Assembly: GCA_030704615.1 (NCBI GenBank)
Contig: CM060733.1
Coordinates: forward strand, 34,288,001-34,352,000
Direction of reading: 5' to 3'
From: Takakia lepidozioides
Lineage: Eukaryota > Streptophyta > Takakiopsida > Takakiales > Takakiaceae
DNA: 64,000 nt
In this document: positions 46,950 to 59,879 of the stretch, piece after piece
Layout of the letters: every line of letters begins with the position of its first letter
Position numbering within the stretch: the stretch's first letter is position 1
Position numbers and translations under genes: made by a program
Notes under the pieces: generated by a model
The model's input: only the letters and a program-made list of their open reading frames with translations
Told to the model about the DNA's origin: nothing
The model's database searches: none

Positions 46950-47052
46950 AGAGATGGACAACAAATCTGCAAGAGGTGATCCCAAACAGGGCCTGCGTGC
47001 GAAAAAAAACACTTAGAATCGTAAGAAAGGAAGCCTCTAGAAAGGAAGCCAT

Positions 47053-50000
47053 CTAGAAGCGCAATTGGGTTCGAAACTTGGTCACTCGAACCTTCTTGTG
47101 CCTCCAATTGAAGTCCCCTCCGTCTCCATCACCAGGAGACATCCCATGTAGTTGGAGTGGAGATTTGCCAGCAAAAGCATTCGTTGGAAACACTAGCTCC
47201 GAGAATGCCATTTTTACCCAGGACTGTTGAAAATCAGTGAGGAGCTTCCTCCCACGCAGTTCTGAAGATGTGGAAATAGGTGCAGACATTACGCCCCATT
47301 CTTTTCTCCCCTCAGTAAGCAGGTCTTGATATATGCAAAAAATGCTTGACCTACCCCTGGGGGGTTTGCCCTCATACACAAATGAGCACCTAACTTTCCA
47401 AATGTTCCACAAAGTAATAGCCCTAAGACTTGTCCAGACAGGGCAGTTACATAGAGTTTGGTCAGGCAAGATGTTCAGAAGCAACAAAGAGGGTGGGGGG
47501 GGGGAGATGGAAAGGACGTTCAGTTGGCATAGAACCTCATCACTGCTGCCCAGATGTTAGAGGAGAACTGACATCCAGTCAAGCAGTGCTCTATCAATTC
47601 TGGCAAAGCATTACACAAGTTGCAGGAGGTATTGTTGAGAAGGGTCTAAGCATTCACGGGCAAAACTCTATGCACAAGCTTCCACAAAAATCTCAAAATC
47701 TTGGCCGCTCTCTCCTTCTTCCACATATCCTTCCATATCAGGTCCCAGCTGGCCTGTGCCAGATTTAAGTGACCCCACTTTTCTGTCCACTTGGAAAGGA
47801 ATGACATGGTTGGTTTCAACATCAAGTAACCCTTCTTAGCAGAATAAGAGAAGAAGGGGGATTTTTGGTTGTCCTTCCATCTCCACTCCCCAGGGTCAAA
47901 CTGCAGGGCAGCCAGGGGGCACGAAAGAAACCAGGTGAAAGTAGATTATGAAGCCCATCTCACTTCCTGTCCCAATGCAACAATCCAGTGCAATGATTGA
48001 GCCCATAGAGGAGAGGAAGAGGGCATGGCTCCCATCAGGTAGGGTTGAATAAGTTTGCTCTAGGGGCTGTGGCGATGAGCTACGGCTTGAGGTATCCATT
48101 TGGCCAAAAGTGTTTTTATCCGCGTTACCGGATCAAGAATCCCGAGCCCTCCTTTGGATTTGGGTTGGCACAGCTGCTCCCAAGAGATTGGGGCCATTCT
48201 CACTGGCGCTTGTGTGGTCGCACCCCATATGAAATTCCAAATCAGAGCCTTTATTTCTTTCACCATTGAGGTACCCGGGTCCCAGACAGCAGCAGAAAAC
48301 CATGTGGAAGCAAGGAGCACTTGGTTGGCCACCAGGGTTCTCCCCGCAATGGAGAGCATGGAGGAGCTCCAATGGGCCAAAGTTCTCCTTAGCTTAGCAA
48401 TGACAGCCTGCATTCTACGTTGCTGGGATATGTTTATACCAATTTGATGGCCCAGTAGTGTGTGAGACTCTCCCACTTGAAGCCAATTTAGGCCAATGTC
48501 CAGTCCCCAAGAATTGCAATGCGAGGTAGGTGCCTGGTTTTGTAACAATGAGAGGAGGCCCATGGATTTCCTCCAATTGATTTTCAGACCAGATCCCAAG
48601 CAAAAAATTTGCAAAGCCTGCAGAGCTCGGTCAATATTGTCTTGGGTGGAGTTGTCCAGCGAAAGAGTAGTGTCGTCAGCATACATGGAGAGTTTGACCA
48701 TTTCTGGCATAAAGGTTGGTAGCTGAAGGCCCATGATGTCTTGTCTAGCTTGAAACAGATGCCCGAGCGAGTCTGCATCAATCAGAAAGAGGAAGGGTGC
48801 CAATGGGCACCCTTGCCTAACTGATCTAGAAATAGGAAAGATTTGGAGATCACTACATTAACTATAACATTACTAGAAGCAGACTCAAGCAAAACTTTCA
48901 CCCAAGACGAGAAATGGCCACCAAGACCAAACTTATCCAAAGCTGCCAGCAGAAAGGACCAATCTATTGAATCAAAAGCTTTCTCGAAGTCTAGCATGAG
49001 AAGGGCAAGGGGTTGGTTATTTAGAGTAGCTCTGTGAAGTGCCTCATGTACCAACAAAATGTTGTCAAGTATCATGCGATCTTTGAGAAAATCAGTCTGG
49101 TCCTTTCTTATGATTCTAGGTAGCAAGGGTTGCAACCTTAAAGCCAGTGTCTTGGCTATAATTTTGTAAGTAGAATTGAGAAGTGTGATGGGACGGTAGC
49201 TAGCCACATTGTCTCTCTCTCCTTTTTTGTAGATAAGGGTGATGAGACCTTCAGACATCTGTGAGGGCATCACCTTCTTCTGCAAAATATCATTAGCCAT
49301 GTGCAGGAAATCCTCCCCAATGGTTGGCCAAAGGGTCTTAAAGAATTCAATCGGCAGGCCATCAAGGCCGGGACTTTTCTTAGAAGCCAAAGCATCCACT
49401 GCTTTGCCCAACTCTTCTTCAGAAAAAGGCTCTGCCATCTTGGCCTTATCCATAGAAGATAGCGAACATGGGATATTGTTCAGCAAAGTGCTTCTGGCTT
49501 CCTCCATCAGAGGTGATTGGGGTCTCTTTTCAAAGAGCTTCATGAAGAAATCAGCAGCAATGGTGGACATCTTCTTGGGGACAGAGGAGGGCAGACCCGA
49601 CACATCACGCAAGGAAGGAATGCTCCATGTTGAGCTGCCTTAGCAAAAAAATATTTAGACATTTTCTCCCCCTTGAGAGACCAATTAACCCCAGCCTTAA
49701 TTTTAATAAATTGTTCTCTATCATGGAATAGCAGCGAGAGGTTTTGCTTGGCAGCCTTATATGAGATGTAGGTTTGTGGATCGTCCCTGCCACTCTGCAT
49801 TTGGAACTGACAGACGTGTAGGCACTTTGTGAGAGCTTTTTCTTTTTGAGACTTCTCTTCTGTCATTTTCTTGGAGAGGTCTATGCAGATGTTCCTTAGA
49901 ATTTGGAGTTTGGAGAGAAAAAGGAGAGTGGGAGAGGAGAAGGGGAGGTCAGCAGAGGACCAGGCCCTTTGAAGAGTGGTCACGACCTCTGGGTCAGAGA

Positions 50001-50847
50001 GAAGAGCAGGGTTAAGCTTAAAGAAGCTTCTACCTCTCACTCTAGAACCTGGGGTATGAAGGGATATCTGGACAAGAGAGTGATCAAAACCTGGGGTGAT
50101 AGGAACAATAGGAGATCTGACTGACCAGTTCAACAGGTGGGCAGAGCAGTAAAACCTGTCTAGGCGAGGAAGCGCAAGGTTGGGAGACTGCCTATTGTTA
50201 GACCATGTATATTTGAGCTCATCCCTTTGTGGGGGGGAGGCGTCCAATAGACCAATGGCTAAGCAAAAGGAATCCCATGAGTCTCTTTCAATGGCTGAAA
50301 GGTTGTGATCATTAGGACTTGCTCTATCCTCATCTGTCTCAACCATATTAAAGTCATCTCCAATAACCCAATGTTGAATGTCAGTCAACTGCATAGTTTC
50401 GAGCCTCAACAAGGACCATAGATCAACACGTTCTAGTTCGTTATTTGGAGCATAGATATTTAGCAGCCCTACCTTCCCGATAGATGGGCCCAGGTTCATG
50501 ATGATAGATTGTACATGACCCTGAACCCATATGTCGTTTGACAGGATACTTGGGCTTAAGGAAGGAGAGACGAAAATAGCAGTTCCCCCTCTTGAGTCAG
50601 CAACCGTAGGGTTCCAGTAAGCGGAGATAGAGGGCCAGATAGAACTCCCTAGGGAGGTTATTTTAGCAAGGTCAAGCTTATGTTCTTGGAGAAAGACGAC
50701 GGAGGAGCGATTGAGAAGATTTGAGGCCCAGTGTTTGATCCTTGCCCTTTTTGGAGCCGAGTGATCAGAGCCTATATCTCTAATGTTCCAGCTAAAAATT
50801 GTGAAGTTCATGTAACCGCATTGATATGGCCCGCCATGTCTTGGCAA
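47053..50847 (-). pseudogene. LINE ORF2: AP endonuclease and reverse transcriptase
   Basis: The frame 49540-50847 is an AP-type endonuclease (SWNIRD, LQEHKLD, IYAPN, GDDFNMV, LDRFYC). The frames 48782-49612 and 48060-48803 are the reverse transcriptase (KKSPGLDGLPIEFFK, SYRPITLLNSTYKIIAK, LDFEKAFDSIDW, and YADD at 48672-48683). The frame at 47053-47487 has the ITLWNIWKVRCSF segment typical of plant LINE C-termini. The catalytic motifs are readable, but the frames are broken at several places, so no functional protein is made. Confidence 0.9.
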
Positions 50848-52870
50848 TTTGATGGCCAGGTGGGAGCAAAGCGGAACTTGGTTTTCTTATCAGAGGGCTG
50901 CAATGTGTTGATCCACTTAAAGCCCTCAGGTAGAGGGAGGATCAAATGTAGCTTCCAAACAAAAATCTGCCTAGACCTCTTTCTTTTACTCAAAGAGTCT
51001 AGTTCTAAGAATTGACTTTTGTTATCAATCAGCATAAACAGCTCCTCCACAGGAAGCTCCCAAGCAAGAATAGAGGACAGGAAGCAAGCAGCCTTTTCAG
51101 AGAAAATGGAAATAGATTTTTCCAACGAGCCTAGCAGGACTTTGTGTTCCAGAGAATGGTGATCGAGGACTACTGACCAACCACGATTGATAGTGAAAGC
51201 ATCAGGAAAAAAGAAGATGAGTGGAGAGTAAGCATGAGCAGTTATGCTTACCGCCGGTGGTGAGTCCATTGTCTCCTCTGGCTGGACCAAATCTGTGTAT
51301 TTGTGGGCCTCATTGGAAGAGAGCAGCATGTGGTCTTGATTGTAGAGCACCATCTCCTTGTTGGGCTCTTTGTCCTCAGTGTTGATTGAGTCCACAATAG
51401 TCGGGGCTTTTTGTTTCTGCATGCTAGAGAGTTCAGCCACCATTTTCAGCCCTTCTTCCATGATGACAGAGCTGCGAGCCCATGCATTGGGATCAACAAC
51501 CTTGCAAGAAAGGCCAAACTTGTCCACCCCAAGTTCCAAATATAGGGTCGTCAGCGGCAGCCAGGTCTTCAAATTTGAAAATGGGTAGCACGTGGATGAC
51601 TGCCAAATTGACAAGAGCAGCATTATTCTCAACCATAACGCTTATGTGCTGCATGCGAGTTTGAGAGATGGATATGGGGGGGAAGAACTCCCTGAGCACT
51701 TGGTTTGTCAAGTGGAGAGCGAAGTCAGATGCTGGTCCACCAAACATATCTGCAGCCAAGGCTTCAGTGACCCATGCAGAGCAGAAGCCTTCTCTGCTGT
51801 TAGGGACAAAAAAGTTTGTGTAGTCGTCAAAGAATTTGTAAATGAGGGGGGTTACACAGACTGTTGCCCTGTCTTTGGCATAGGCAGTCCCGGGAGCCCA
51901 CCCTGCTAGAGGCCTCCTTGAGAATGAATGCAGCTCCAAAAATGCAGTGGCGAGGCTGTTGCTCTCCAAAGGATTCAACTCTTGTTCTGAGAATGGGTAG
52001 GAAGTCCATGCTTTTGGGATTCTGACCGGGGCCAGATCGTATGGGCGGTTAAGATGGATTCCAGTCGTCCCGTTCCCTTCATGCTTCCTTTTTTTGGCAG
52101 TGTGGCCCCTGTGTAACAACTCCGAGTTTACTTGCTGGTTGTCTCCCACAATGGCACCTGGCAATGAAGTTCTCATTGAGGAGCTGTCTTGTCATTTGGT
52201 ATAGCAGGCTGCTTGGAAACTTTCGAAAGCCTGTTTTTGCGCAGCTTCGGGTAGTTGGCCCGAATGTGACCCTCTCCGTTGCACAAAAAGCAAATTGTGG
52301 AGATGAGCTCCTCCTTGATTGAGATAACGTCCAAGGTGGGGAGCTTGATTGGAGACCCAATCGATTTGGACTCCGGCATGAGGACTACAATCTTTAACAC
52401 TCCGAGGCTTTGGTTTCCTCTGGTGAGCAGAAAAGGGCCAAGTAGAACCCCCTTCCCATCGAAAGGCAAAAGTGCTGAGCCAGCCCTCCGCCAGCACCTA
52501 AGTGTTGTACAATCCATCTTCTTACTGATGCCCTTGGCTTTAGCTTCCCTGGGAAATAGATTAGAACCCCCCTTAGGGTTAGCTTCTGCGTCTGCAATTT
52601 GAGCTTTTCTGTATCCAACTTTAGTACAGGCTGATCAGGGACGTCCTGAGGGATGGAGTCTTCCCACACCCCCTCATCCGAGAAAGGGGATTGTGCATTG
52701 ATGGTGGGACTCGGGCCTTTGCCCAAAATTGAATCCCCTGAGCCGATAGAGTTGGTGTTGTTTTTTATTATCCAAGAAGTCTTTCCTCCTTTGGCAGTGA
52801 GCGCTGAGCTGTTGCGCATTGCTGAGCTCCCGTTGTTCCCTCTTTTGCTTGCGGTGCCTCGAGATCTCAT
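50808..52870 (-). pseudogene. LINE ORF1 (gag-like, zinc knuckle)
   Basis: Four overlapping frames together cover an ORF1 protein: GVLIYFPGKLKPRASVRRW and QHLGAGGG near the start, a zinc-knuckle remnant CFLCNGEGHIRANY in which the last Cys is Tyr, then NRPYDLAPVRIP, FLELHSFSRRPLAGWA, SAWVTEALA, ILREFFPPISIS-like segments, and a C-terminal PEETMDSPP region. Compared with the plus-strand copy, the middle part between GFYLALF and VLMPES is deleted. Confidence 0.85.
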
Positions 52871-53690
52871 TTTTGTGGCCTAGCTAAGAGAGAGACGTCA
52901 GCCAACACCTGGCACAAGTGAGCAAAGAGAACCTCTTTCCCCTCTCCTGATCTTTCTATAGAGTCACTGATAAGACTTTCAGGGAAAAGAAGAGAAACTG
53001 AAACAGCTAAGCAACCAAGGGGCAAGGTGAATAAGCGGTAAGAGTGCTGAGAACCTTATCAGCTGAGAGAAAAGACAGGAATAAGGAGCCGAGGGAATTG
53101 ATCACTTTCCTGCTTTCGGCGGCTGGAAATTAGAAAGCTGCCAGGATCTAAGCATGCGGAAGTAAAATCGCCGACATTGGCCTTTTCAACACCGCATACT
53201 TTCTCGCTGCACGAGGAGAGGGGGTTGTCGCCATGAGATGGGGATTGCAACAAATATAATTGTGCTCTTAAATACTTTGCAGAGGATGGCGGCTTCTGCA
53301 GAGATAAGGAGCGACATATTATGTGAACTTGGGAGGACGTGCAATGGCGTGCAATGGCGGCCCATAAATGGCAGTAGAGATCAGAGGAGGGAGCTTGTGG
53401 ATGATAGCAGGGAGAGAGGGGATGCCCGCGGTAGGAAGAGAGAAGGGAGAAGGGGGAAAACGTGAGGATGGAGCAAATTTCTATTTGTTCATTAGAGAGA
53501 AAGAGGGGTTAGGGCATTGCCATCAAGACGTCAAGACGTCATATCTGTCTTGAGGAGTTACTGAAAGCTGCACCTAGCTTCAGTTCACGTCAGATTGGGA
53601 GAGGGGTTCAGGGTGCATCAGCGGGAGAGAGCTTGGGGAAAAAAAACTAAGTCCCCAGCTCTCTCACCGCAATCTGCGGAGCCCCATGTA

Positions 53691-54118
53691 CCATCGGGAA
53701 CATCCCCCTACGAATTTCCAAAAACAATCCTTTGTATTTCCAGTGGGCTTATTTCATGGAATATAGTGCCACGTTGCTAGAATGGCTTACGGAGTGTAAG
53801 CACCTCGCGCGAGTGGCTTATAATCTCCGTAACGCTCCTTGCCAGACTGGCAAGGCACTTTCATTTTGAAAATTCTTTACATATTAGGGAATGGGCAAGC
53901 CGCTGGTGACCCCGCAGGGTAAGTTGCCTGGCGCGCCCATTCCTTATCGTTAAGGAGTTTTGCTTTGTAGGTACATGTGTATTGCAATTGCCGATAGAAT
54001 GGGTTGGGGTGGTCAGTAGGGTTGTAACCTGCAAATAGAAGACAAGTGGTTTGAAAATAGAAAATACAAATCTGAATCCACTTATCAACTAGCAACTAAA
54101 CCTAGTGCACTTCAAGCT
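53691..54118. other. spacer with a short inverted repeat
   Basis: TTAGGGAATGGGC (53884 on) pairs with GCCCATTCCTTA (to 53946). No gene is seen. Confidence 0.5.
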
Positions 54119-54678
54119 TCACTCATAGCACATTGGAGCATCATATCCATGATCTTCAAACAACTCCTCCATGTCTTGTTGTTCATGAATATCTTCACAA
54201 CCGTCCTCCAAGTTGGAAAACAAGGAAGCATGTGCATTTGATTCCATAGCCTCTGCTTGAAAACCTTTGTCAAATGCCATCAACAACCCACACTTGCCCC
54301 ACCCTTTCACAATCATCTCTGTCTGACATCCCACAACTTTCCAAGTATCCAGAAGCCAAGTACACAACTTCTTACGTAGTGTACCTATTCTGAGATCAAG
54401 CTGAACATTTAAGACACCATTCTCAATTTGATATTGAATTGATGCTACCGACCATTGCTTGAACGGTGTTGTGAAACCACATTTCAAAAGCAGATGAAGA
54501 ATGACATCTGCAAGTTGGAGCTTTGATGTGCAATTTGCAGGAATAAATAGCACACAAATATATGGGAACTCTTTCTTCATCCACGCAAGAAATGATTTAT
54601 GGACGAACCAGCAATCTATAAGCCAAATCGGATGACATAAATATCGGGTGACGTAAGAGATTGCACAAAAGGTTTTCT
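54119..54678 (-). pseudogene. pogo/Tigger-like DDE transposase, C-terminal fragment
   Basis: The open minus frame reads HPIWLIDCWFVHKSFLAWMK, then FIPANCTSKLQLADV, TTPFKQW, LRKKLCTWLLDTWKVV and MIVKGWGKCGLLMAFD. This matches the end of the Tc1/mariner-pogo DDE domain, in which the second Asp is in L-x-D-x-W-x-VH and FIPANCTS-x-LQ-x-D-V follows. A TAG stops the frame upstream near 54679, and the N-terminal DNA-binding part and first Asp are missing, so this is a remnant. The tail is acidic. Confidence 0.8.
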
Positions 54679-54759
54679 AGAGCAGGGGCATGTAATCCAT
54701 TGAAGAATTCAAAATAATACATAATATATAGAGCAGTTTGATTCGGCCCTGATTGTAGA

Positions 54760-55070
54760 GTGGTCCAGGAATTACTGTGGCCCAGGAATTAGAGTGGGGC
54801 GCTTATGTAGGAAGGCCACGTGTATTAAGGAATGAGATGAGAGGGTCCAAAAAAAGAAGGGAGGAATTGGCTGAATTTAGAATAGAGAGTCTTGTAGGAT
54901 TGACATGTGTCCAACGCCTTCTAGAAGTGTCCGAGGGTTGGTGGGCTTCTAGAAGGGTCCCACCCCCCTGAGAGGGTATATAAGGGAGCCCCCCCCCCCC
55001 TCTTACTACCTACTAAATTAATAAATAGTGGGCTCTGCAAAGGCAGGGCCCCCAAAAAAAAAAGCAAATA
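54760..55070 (+). other. possible TRIM/LTR-like promoter sequence
   Basis: TTCTAGAAG occurs twice, followed by a TATATAAGGG box (~54979), a C run and an A run. This layout resembles a small LTR, but no second copy or primer-binding site was found. Confidence 0.25.
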
Positions 55071-55499
55071 GCAAACATGAATTAATTAATTAATTGAAAC
55101 GTGAATGTCAATTTAGAATATTGACATGGTTTGGGGTGGGTATACTTTGCAGATCTGGAATACCTCATCTGCAAGACTAGTTCACTCGAATGACCGCTGG
55201 CCAACCATTGGGCAATGTGCTACTTGTTGGGGTGCAAATGGTTTGCCCTTTACATAAGTAATGACATCTTCACATGCCTCAGCCAACCCTACTAGATAGA
55301 GCCAAAGCTCCTCCAAAAGAAAACTGTCCTTTTCAATGTGGCTATTCTTGTGAACAGCCCTTGTCGAGAGCTGCGCTGTTTTGAACAGTCTTTGAAAACC
55401 ATAAACATGACATGATCCTCACCTGTAGCTAGGTCAGATCATATGTGCATAGACCCATAAACACTACTTGAAGCTGGCAACGACGAGATAAATGGGGGA
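55071..55499. other. spacer
   Basis: No gene or clear repeat is supported here. Confidence 0.5.
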
Positions 55500-55665
55500 G
55501 AGTTTTATTACAGGAGTTGGTATCACCTAGCAATCGCACCTAGCTCTAGGGAGGAAAGTGGACACTGGACACCTTTTGTGACACCTATAGGTAGATTGAA
55601 CCCAAAACCACTTCGAAGGTGGTATGTTTGCATGACCAGTGGGCTACAACTTGGTTGTCACCCTT
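55500..55665 (-). mobile_element. tRNA-derived SINE-like copy
   Basis: On the minus strand an A box (TAGCCCACTGGTCATGC) and a B box (GGGTTCAATCT) are spaced as in SINEs. A body with TGTCACAAAAGGTGTCC and TCCCTAGAGCTAGG follows. Confidence 0.55.
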
Positions 55666-57246
55666 GCCCATGGTGTATTTAAGCTCAGCTAGCCCCAATC
55701 TCTTGTGGCACTTGTAGATCAATCCCTTTTGTGGCCCTTTTGTGGCGCTTCCAATATAGCTTGTGCTCCAACCATCCTCTATACAATCTTAGTTTTTGGA
55801 GCAGTTGTGTTATGTAGCTAAGTTACCTTGGATTATTTTATCAATATTACAAGCAATGTTGAATATATCATTCATATATCTTGAACATGTAACTAGACAA
55901 ACAATATAAATATACATATATTTGACTATACCGGGCATAAATGAGAATTTTTATTATTTATTTATATCCTTCAAATCCACTAGCAGCAATGTACCCTTAA
56001 CCGGAGGGTAAATGTAAGATTGAAAATACAGAAAAGACTGCGATGGCGCAGCGGAGGAGCTCCGCAGTTCGTGGTGAGAGAGCGAGGCCCCCAACGGTCT
56101 CTTCGTCTCTTCGTCTCTCTCGTTGCATCGCCATCCCGATCGATTCTGACTGGACTGTACCAGCAGTCCACGGATTATTCTGTCCTAACCTTTATTCCTT
56201 GCACTAAGTTTCATAAATCAGATTTGCTCTTTGCACTTGCTTCTTGCACTTGGTTTAAGCTTCTTGCACTTGTTTTAACATCATCCTTCTTCTTAATCAT
56301 CACCTTCACATATTAACATCATCATACGTCCTTCATCGTCCTGACCCACCATCTTAACTTCTAAGGCAATATGCGGTGCCATTCATCAACCTCTGGCTTC
56401 CCACGCCTCTGCTAAAGCCGTCACCTTCAAGTCCTATAATTTCATCCCTGCCACCTGGTCGGCTCCCCCAGCTGCCATCCCCCTCCCCCCGCTAGTCTAC
56501 CTCTACTAAGCTTCTCCTCGCTCCCTCGTCACCAGCTCTCATTGCCCTTAACTCGCAATGCTCAGCTCTTGCTTCCTCTACCGGTACCCTCCTCCACAAC
56601 CTTGCTCTATCTCTTGCCATGGGGCCACTCGACGCATCCCACCTCGGACACAGCAGTAAGCCATGGAAGTGTTCCCTTTCAGGGCCCTCCAGACTCCCGC
56701 ACTCGTTTCACCCGCATCCCTCCTTAGGAATGGGCTTCTTCTTGGCCCACCAGGCTCAGTCATCCTTTCCTCCGCGGCCTCAGCTAGTGGAGCCCACCCC
56801 TCCAGCGCGCATCATCGTCCCTGCAGTTCAAGCTCATCCACAATTGGGCAGGCTATCCTTCGAACTTCAGCCATTCGCGGACCCACCACCCTCCACGGAT
56901 CTCTTGATCTCATCAACGACGGTGCAGAGGAATAGGAGGCAATGACTGGAGAATTTCCCATGGCAGATATCGACATCGACGACCTTTTCATCAAGGTGAC
57001 TGAATTTGAAGAAAGTGGAATCCTGGTCCACTTTCGAGGGAAAAAGGTCTCTTGGGCCTATATAAGGGAATGGGCCATTCGTCATCTCGGAGGTTCGGGC
57101 GAATTGAAACAGCATTTATGTCATGCCAAAGGTAGGGGATTCTTCTCTATCGTTTTTGAAACCCATGAGGCGGCAGCTCAAGCCTTGAACTTCAACCCCC
57201 ACCTCATAGGCATGAATGTTAATATCTTTCCATGGAGAGCAGCAAA

Positions 57247-58945
57247 GCCGTGAGCAGAACCCGTGAGCAGATTTCTTTATGCATGAGCAGATTCCCCGAA
57301 GTGTGAGCAGATTGAAAAGTGAGCAGATTACTGATGCAGACCCTAAAACCGAGGGAACAAGTGGGCCTATTGCCGTGGACGCAAACTCCACTGCAACGAC
57401 GCAATCTCCTCTCCATCGGACCGAAGACAGACAAGCTCCATGACGACAATGTGGCACAAATGTGCGATGAAAAATTGACGGATGAATGTATCTGTGATGA
57501 ATGTAAAAGGGAATGGATGAACATTGGATGAACGTTGGATGAGTGTCGGATGAAAAATTGCCCAGATGAGTGAACCATGGATGACTGCAACAACGTGTAT
57601 CCTTACCGATAAGCTTGAGCGCATGGATCCATGTGTTGTTGAGTTTAAATAAGTGTATTTTAATTTGGCGGAAGCTTAATTCCAGCCAAGAAGACCAGGG
57701 AAAAAACAAGAAAAAAAAAATGTTAATTTTTATTTTTTTGCTTTTTGAAAAACTTGCAAATGAACCCAACCCCTGTTTTGCAAGCTAAAAACCTAGCGTT
57801 TACCCAGCATGGATTTCTAGTCACTAGAAAGAAGGACATGACAATGAATCATAAGTTTTGTAGTCCGAGCAATTTGTACATGCCATTCATCCCAAATAGC
57901 ACACCAGAAGATCAGCCAGAATAAGGTGACGTTGACGACACTTTAATCTGGACGACACCTTAATCTGGCACATTCGGAGAAAAAATAACTAACTAAATAA
58001 ATAAATAATGGAAAACTTGCAAATAAACCCATCCCCTGCTTTGCAAGCAAAAGACTTGGCGTTTACCCAACATGGATTTCTGGTCACCTGGAAGAAGGAC
58101 ATGACAACGAATCATAAGTTATGTGGTCCGAGCAATTTGTAATGTCATTCACCCCAAATAGCACACCAGAAGACCAGCCAGATTAAGGCTGGCACATTTG
58201 GGGGAAAATAATAATAATAAAAATAAATATGGGAGAACTTGCAAATGAACCCAACCCCTACTTTGCAAACAAAAGACCTGGCGTTTACCCAGCATGGATT
58301 TTCTGGTCACCTGGAAGAAGGCATGACAACGAATCATAAGTTATGTGGTCCGAGCAACTTGTAGATGCTATTCACCCCAAATAGCACACCAGAATACCAG
58401 CCAGATTAAGGTGTCGTCAATGACACCTGGCACATTCGGGAATATATATATATATATATATATATATGGAAAACTTGCAAAATGAACCTAACCCCTGCTT
58501 TGCAAGCAAAAGACATGGTGTTTACCCAGCATGGATTTCTGGTCACATGGAAGAAGGACATGACAACGAATCATAAGTTATGTGGTCCGAGCAATTTGTA
58601 GATGCCATCCACCTCAAATAGCACATCAGAAGACCAGCCAGATTAAGGTGTTGTTGACGACACCTTAATCTGGCACATTTGGAAAAATAAAATAAAAATA
58701 AATAAAAATTATAACTACTGAAAATTGCTTTCTAATTTTGCATTCATCCACAAACTACATTTATCCATGTGTCATTCGTCCAACATACATTCATCGCCCA
58801 TTCATCCATAACGATGAATTGGTATGCATGTTGTACTGGACACTACCCGCAGTAATAGGTCCTCTAAGCCAAATAGGTGTCCGCGGTTATAGGTGAGCAG
58901 ATCCTGAAGCGTGAGCAGAATTTGGCTCACGGAATTTTTCGCTCA
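57247..58945. mobile_element. insertion bordered by GTGAGCAGA motifs
   Basis: GTGAGCAGA and variants occur about five times at the left (57250-57335) and twice at the right (58893-58920). GCTCACG follows twice, in inverse orientation, at the extreme right. Inside are a TTCATCC-type island (57460-57600), a four-unit tandem array and another island (58740-58810). No transposase is present. The borders are good to about 60 bp only. Confidence 0.5.
57748..58690. repeat. four-unit tandem array, ~220-260 bp period
   Basis: The units start at 57748, 58012, 58233 and 58470 with AAAACTTGCAAATGAACC-like sequence. Each continues with TTTACCCAGCATGGATTTCT, AATCATAAGTTATGTGGTCC and TAATCTGGCACATT-like sequence (shortened in unit 2). 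An AT-rich spacer of varying length separates the units, including an (AT)n run at 58442-58467. There is no coding frame. Confidence 0.9.
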
Positions 58946-59879
58946 CGCTTTAGCAATCCCCTTTTCCATGGTCTTCCGGATGGGAAACAGGAATGGCAAG
59001 CTTTGGGGGCCAAGAATAATTTCTGTCCCCTTTATCCCAGACCAGTATCTGTTTAAACTTCCAGATATAGCCAAACTTTTTGGGTTTTACCTTTGTTGCA
59101 TTTCAGTCTTTGATCCCTTCATGAGTACTGAAGAAAAACTCAATGATACTGGCAGTGCCAAATTCGTTGTTATGATGCCTAATGAGGATACCCTCCCACC
59201 CTTCGTAAGGCTACCCATTGACAAGAAGGACAACTACTACACCATCAGGCTTGTGGAGGACATCTCATCTTCGACATGTTTCAACTGTGGCAAGGTGGGA
59301 TATCTCAAAGTTGACTGCAAGGAAGGGAAAAGGAAAAGAGTAGGAGGCAGGAATAGGCCTCCATCCCCAGCTAAACCGATTCTCCTCTCTGGAGATAGGA
59401 CTCTTCCTGTGAGGCCGGTCCGAGCTGCCGCCACAAGCTCCCCCAACCCTTCAGACGACCCAGCTGATTTGTTGCAAATCAAAAGTCCCATGGAAGCTGC
59501 GGGGTCGGAGCCACAATTCACCAGCCCCTCTCTTCCAGTCCCAGAAAAGCACAGGGAATCCATGGACCCAATGAGAATGGAATCTACACATGTCAAGGCT
59601 CCATGGAGCAACAAGGGCAAATGGGTCCCAATGGGAGGGCTGCATACACCTACCTCACCACCGGTTGCCTCAGGCATTCTTCCAAAGGGGCCCTCGCAAC
59701 ACTCTACATCTACAATATTGCTAACTGGCATAGCAAACCACTCGGCCATAGCCACAGCACTTGGAAGCATCAGATCGTTTCCTCACCTGACTCTCCGCAG
59801 CTCCACGAAGGTTAACTCTGAAGAAAGTCCGCATGCCTCATGCATCACCCCTCTGATCTCTAGGAAATGACTGCCACAG

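Larger units (their letters stand above)
46370..53690 (-). mobile_element. nearly full-length L1-type LINE, decayed
   Basis: On the minus strand the order is a possible 5' leader (53690-52870), ORF1, ORF2 (endonuclease, reverse transcriptase, C-terminal domain), a 3' untranslated region with a tandem duplication, and an A-rich tail seen as a T run at 46369-46378. The 5' leader limit is tentative. It rests on a GCTCCGCAG...GTGAGAGAG block shared with the copy that begins near 56030. At least six frameshifts disrupt the frames, so the copy is inactive. The same family is present at 15586-17450 and 56030-59870. Confidence 0.85.
56030..59870 (+). mobile_element. LINE ORF1 copy interrupted by an insertion
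   Basis: A leader block (GCTCCGCAG, GTGAGAGAG near 56055) is followed by a Pro/Ser-rich start (56619-56945) and, after a frameshift, by MADIDIDDLFIKVTEFEESG, LVHFRGKK, IRHLGGSGE and KGRGFFSIVFE to 57253. The frame resumes at about 58950 with PFIPDQYLFKLPDIAKLFG, MPNEDTLPPFV and a zinc-knuckle CFNCGKVGYLKVDC, in which His is Tyr, and continues to a stop at 59870. The protein is homologous to the ORF1 at 50808-52870. The stretch 57247-58945 is foreign to it. Confidence 0.75.

Noticed and set aside
57116-57769. 217-codon minus-strand open frame
   Set aside because: It reads through the TTCATCC motif island and LINE antisense, with low-complexity His-Pro-Ser content and no domain.
57748-58690. 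Regularly spaced repeats as a CRISPR array
   Set aside because: The units are over 200 bp, the spacers are AT-rich simple sequence, and the genome is eukaryotic.
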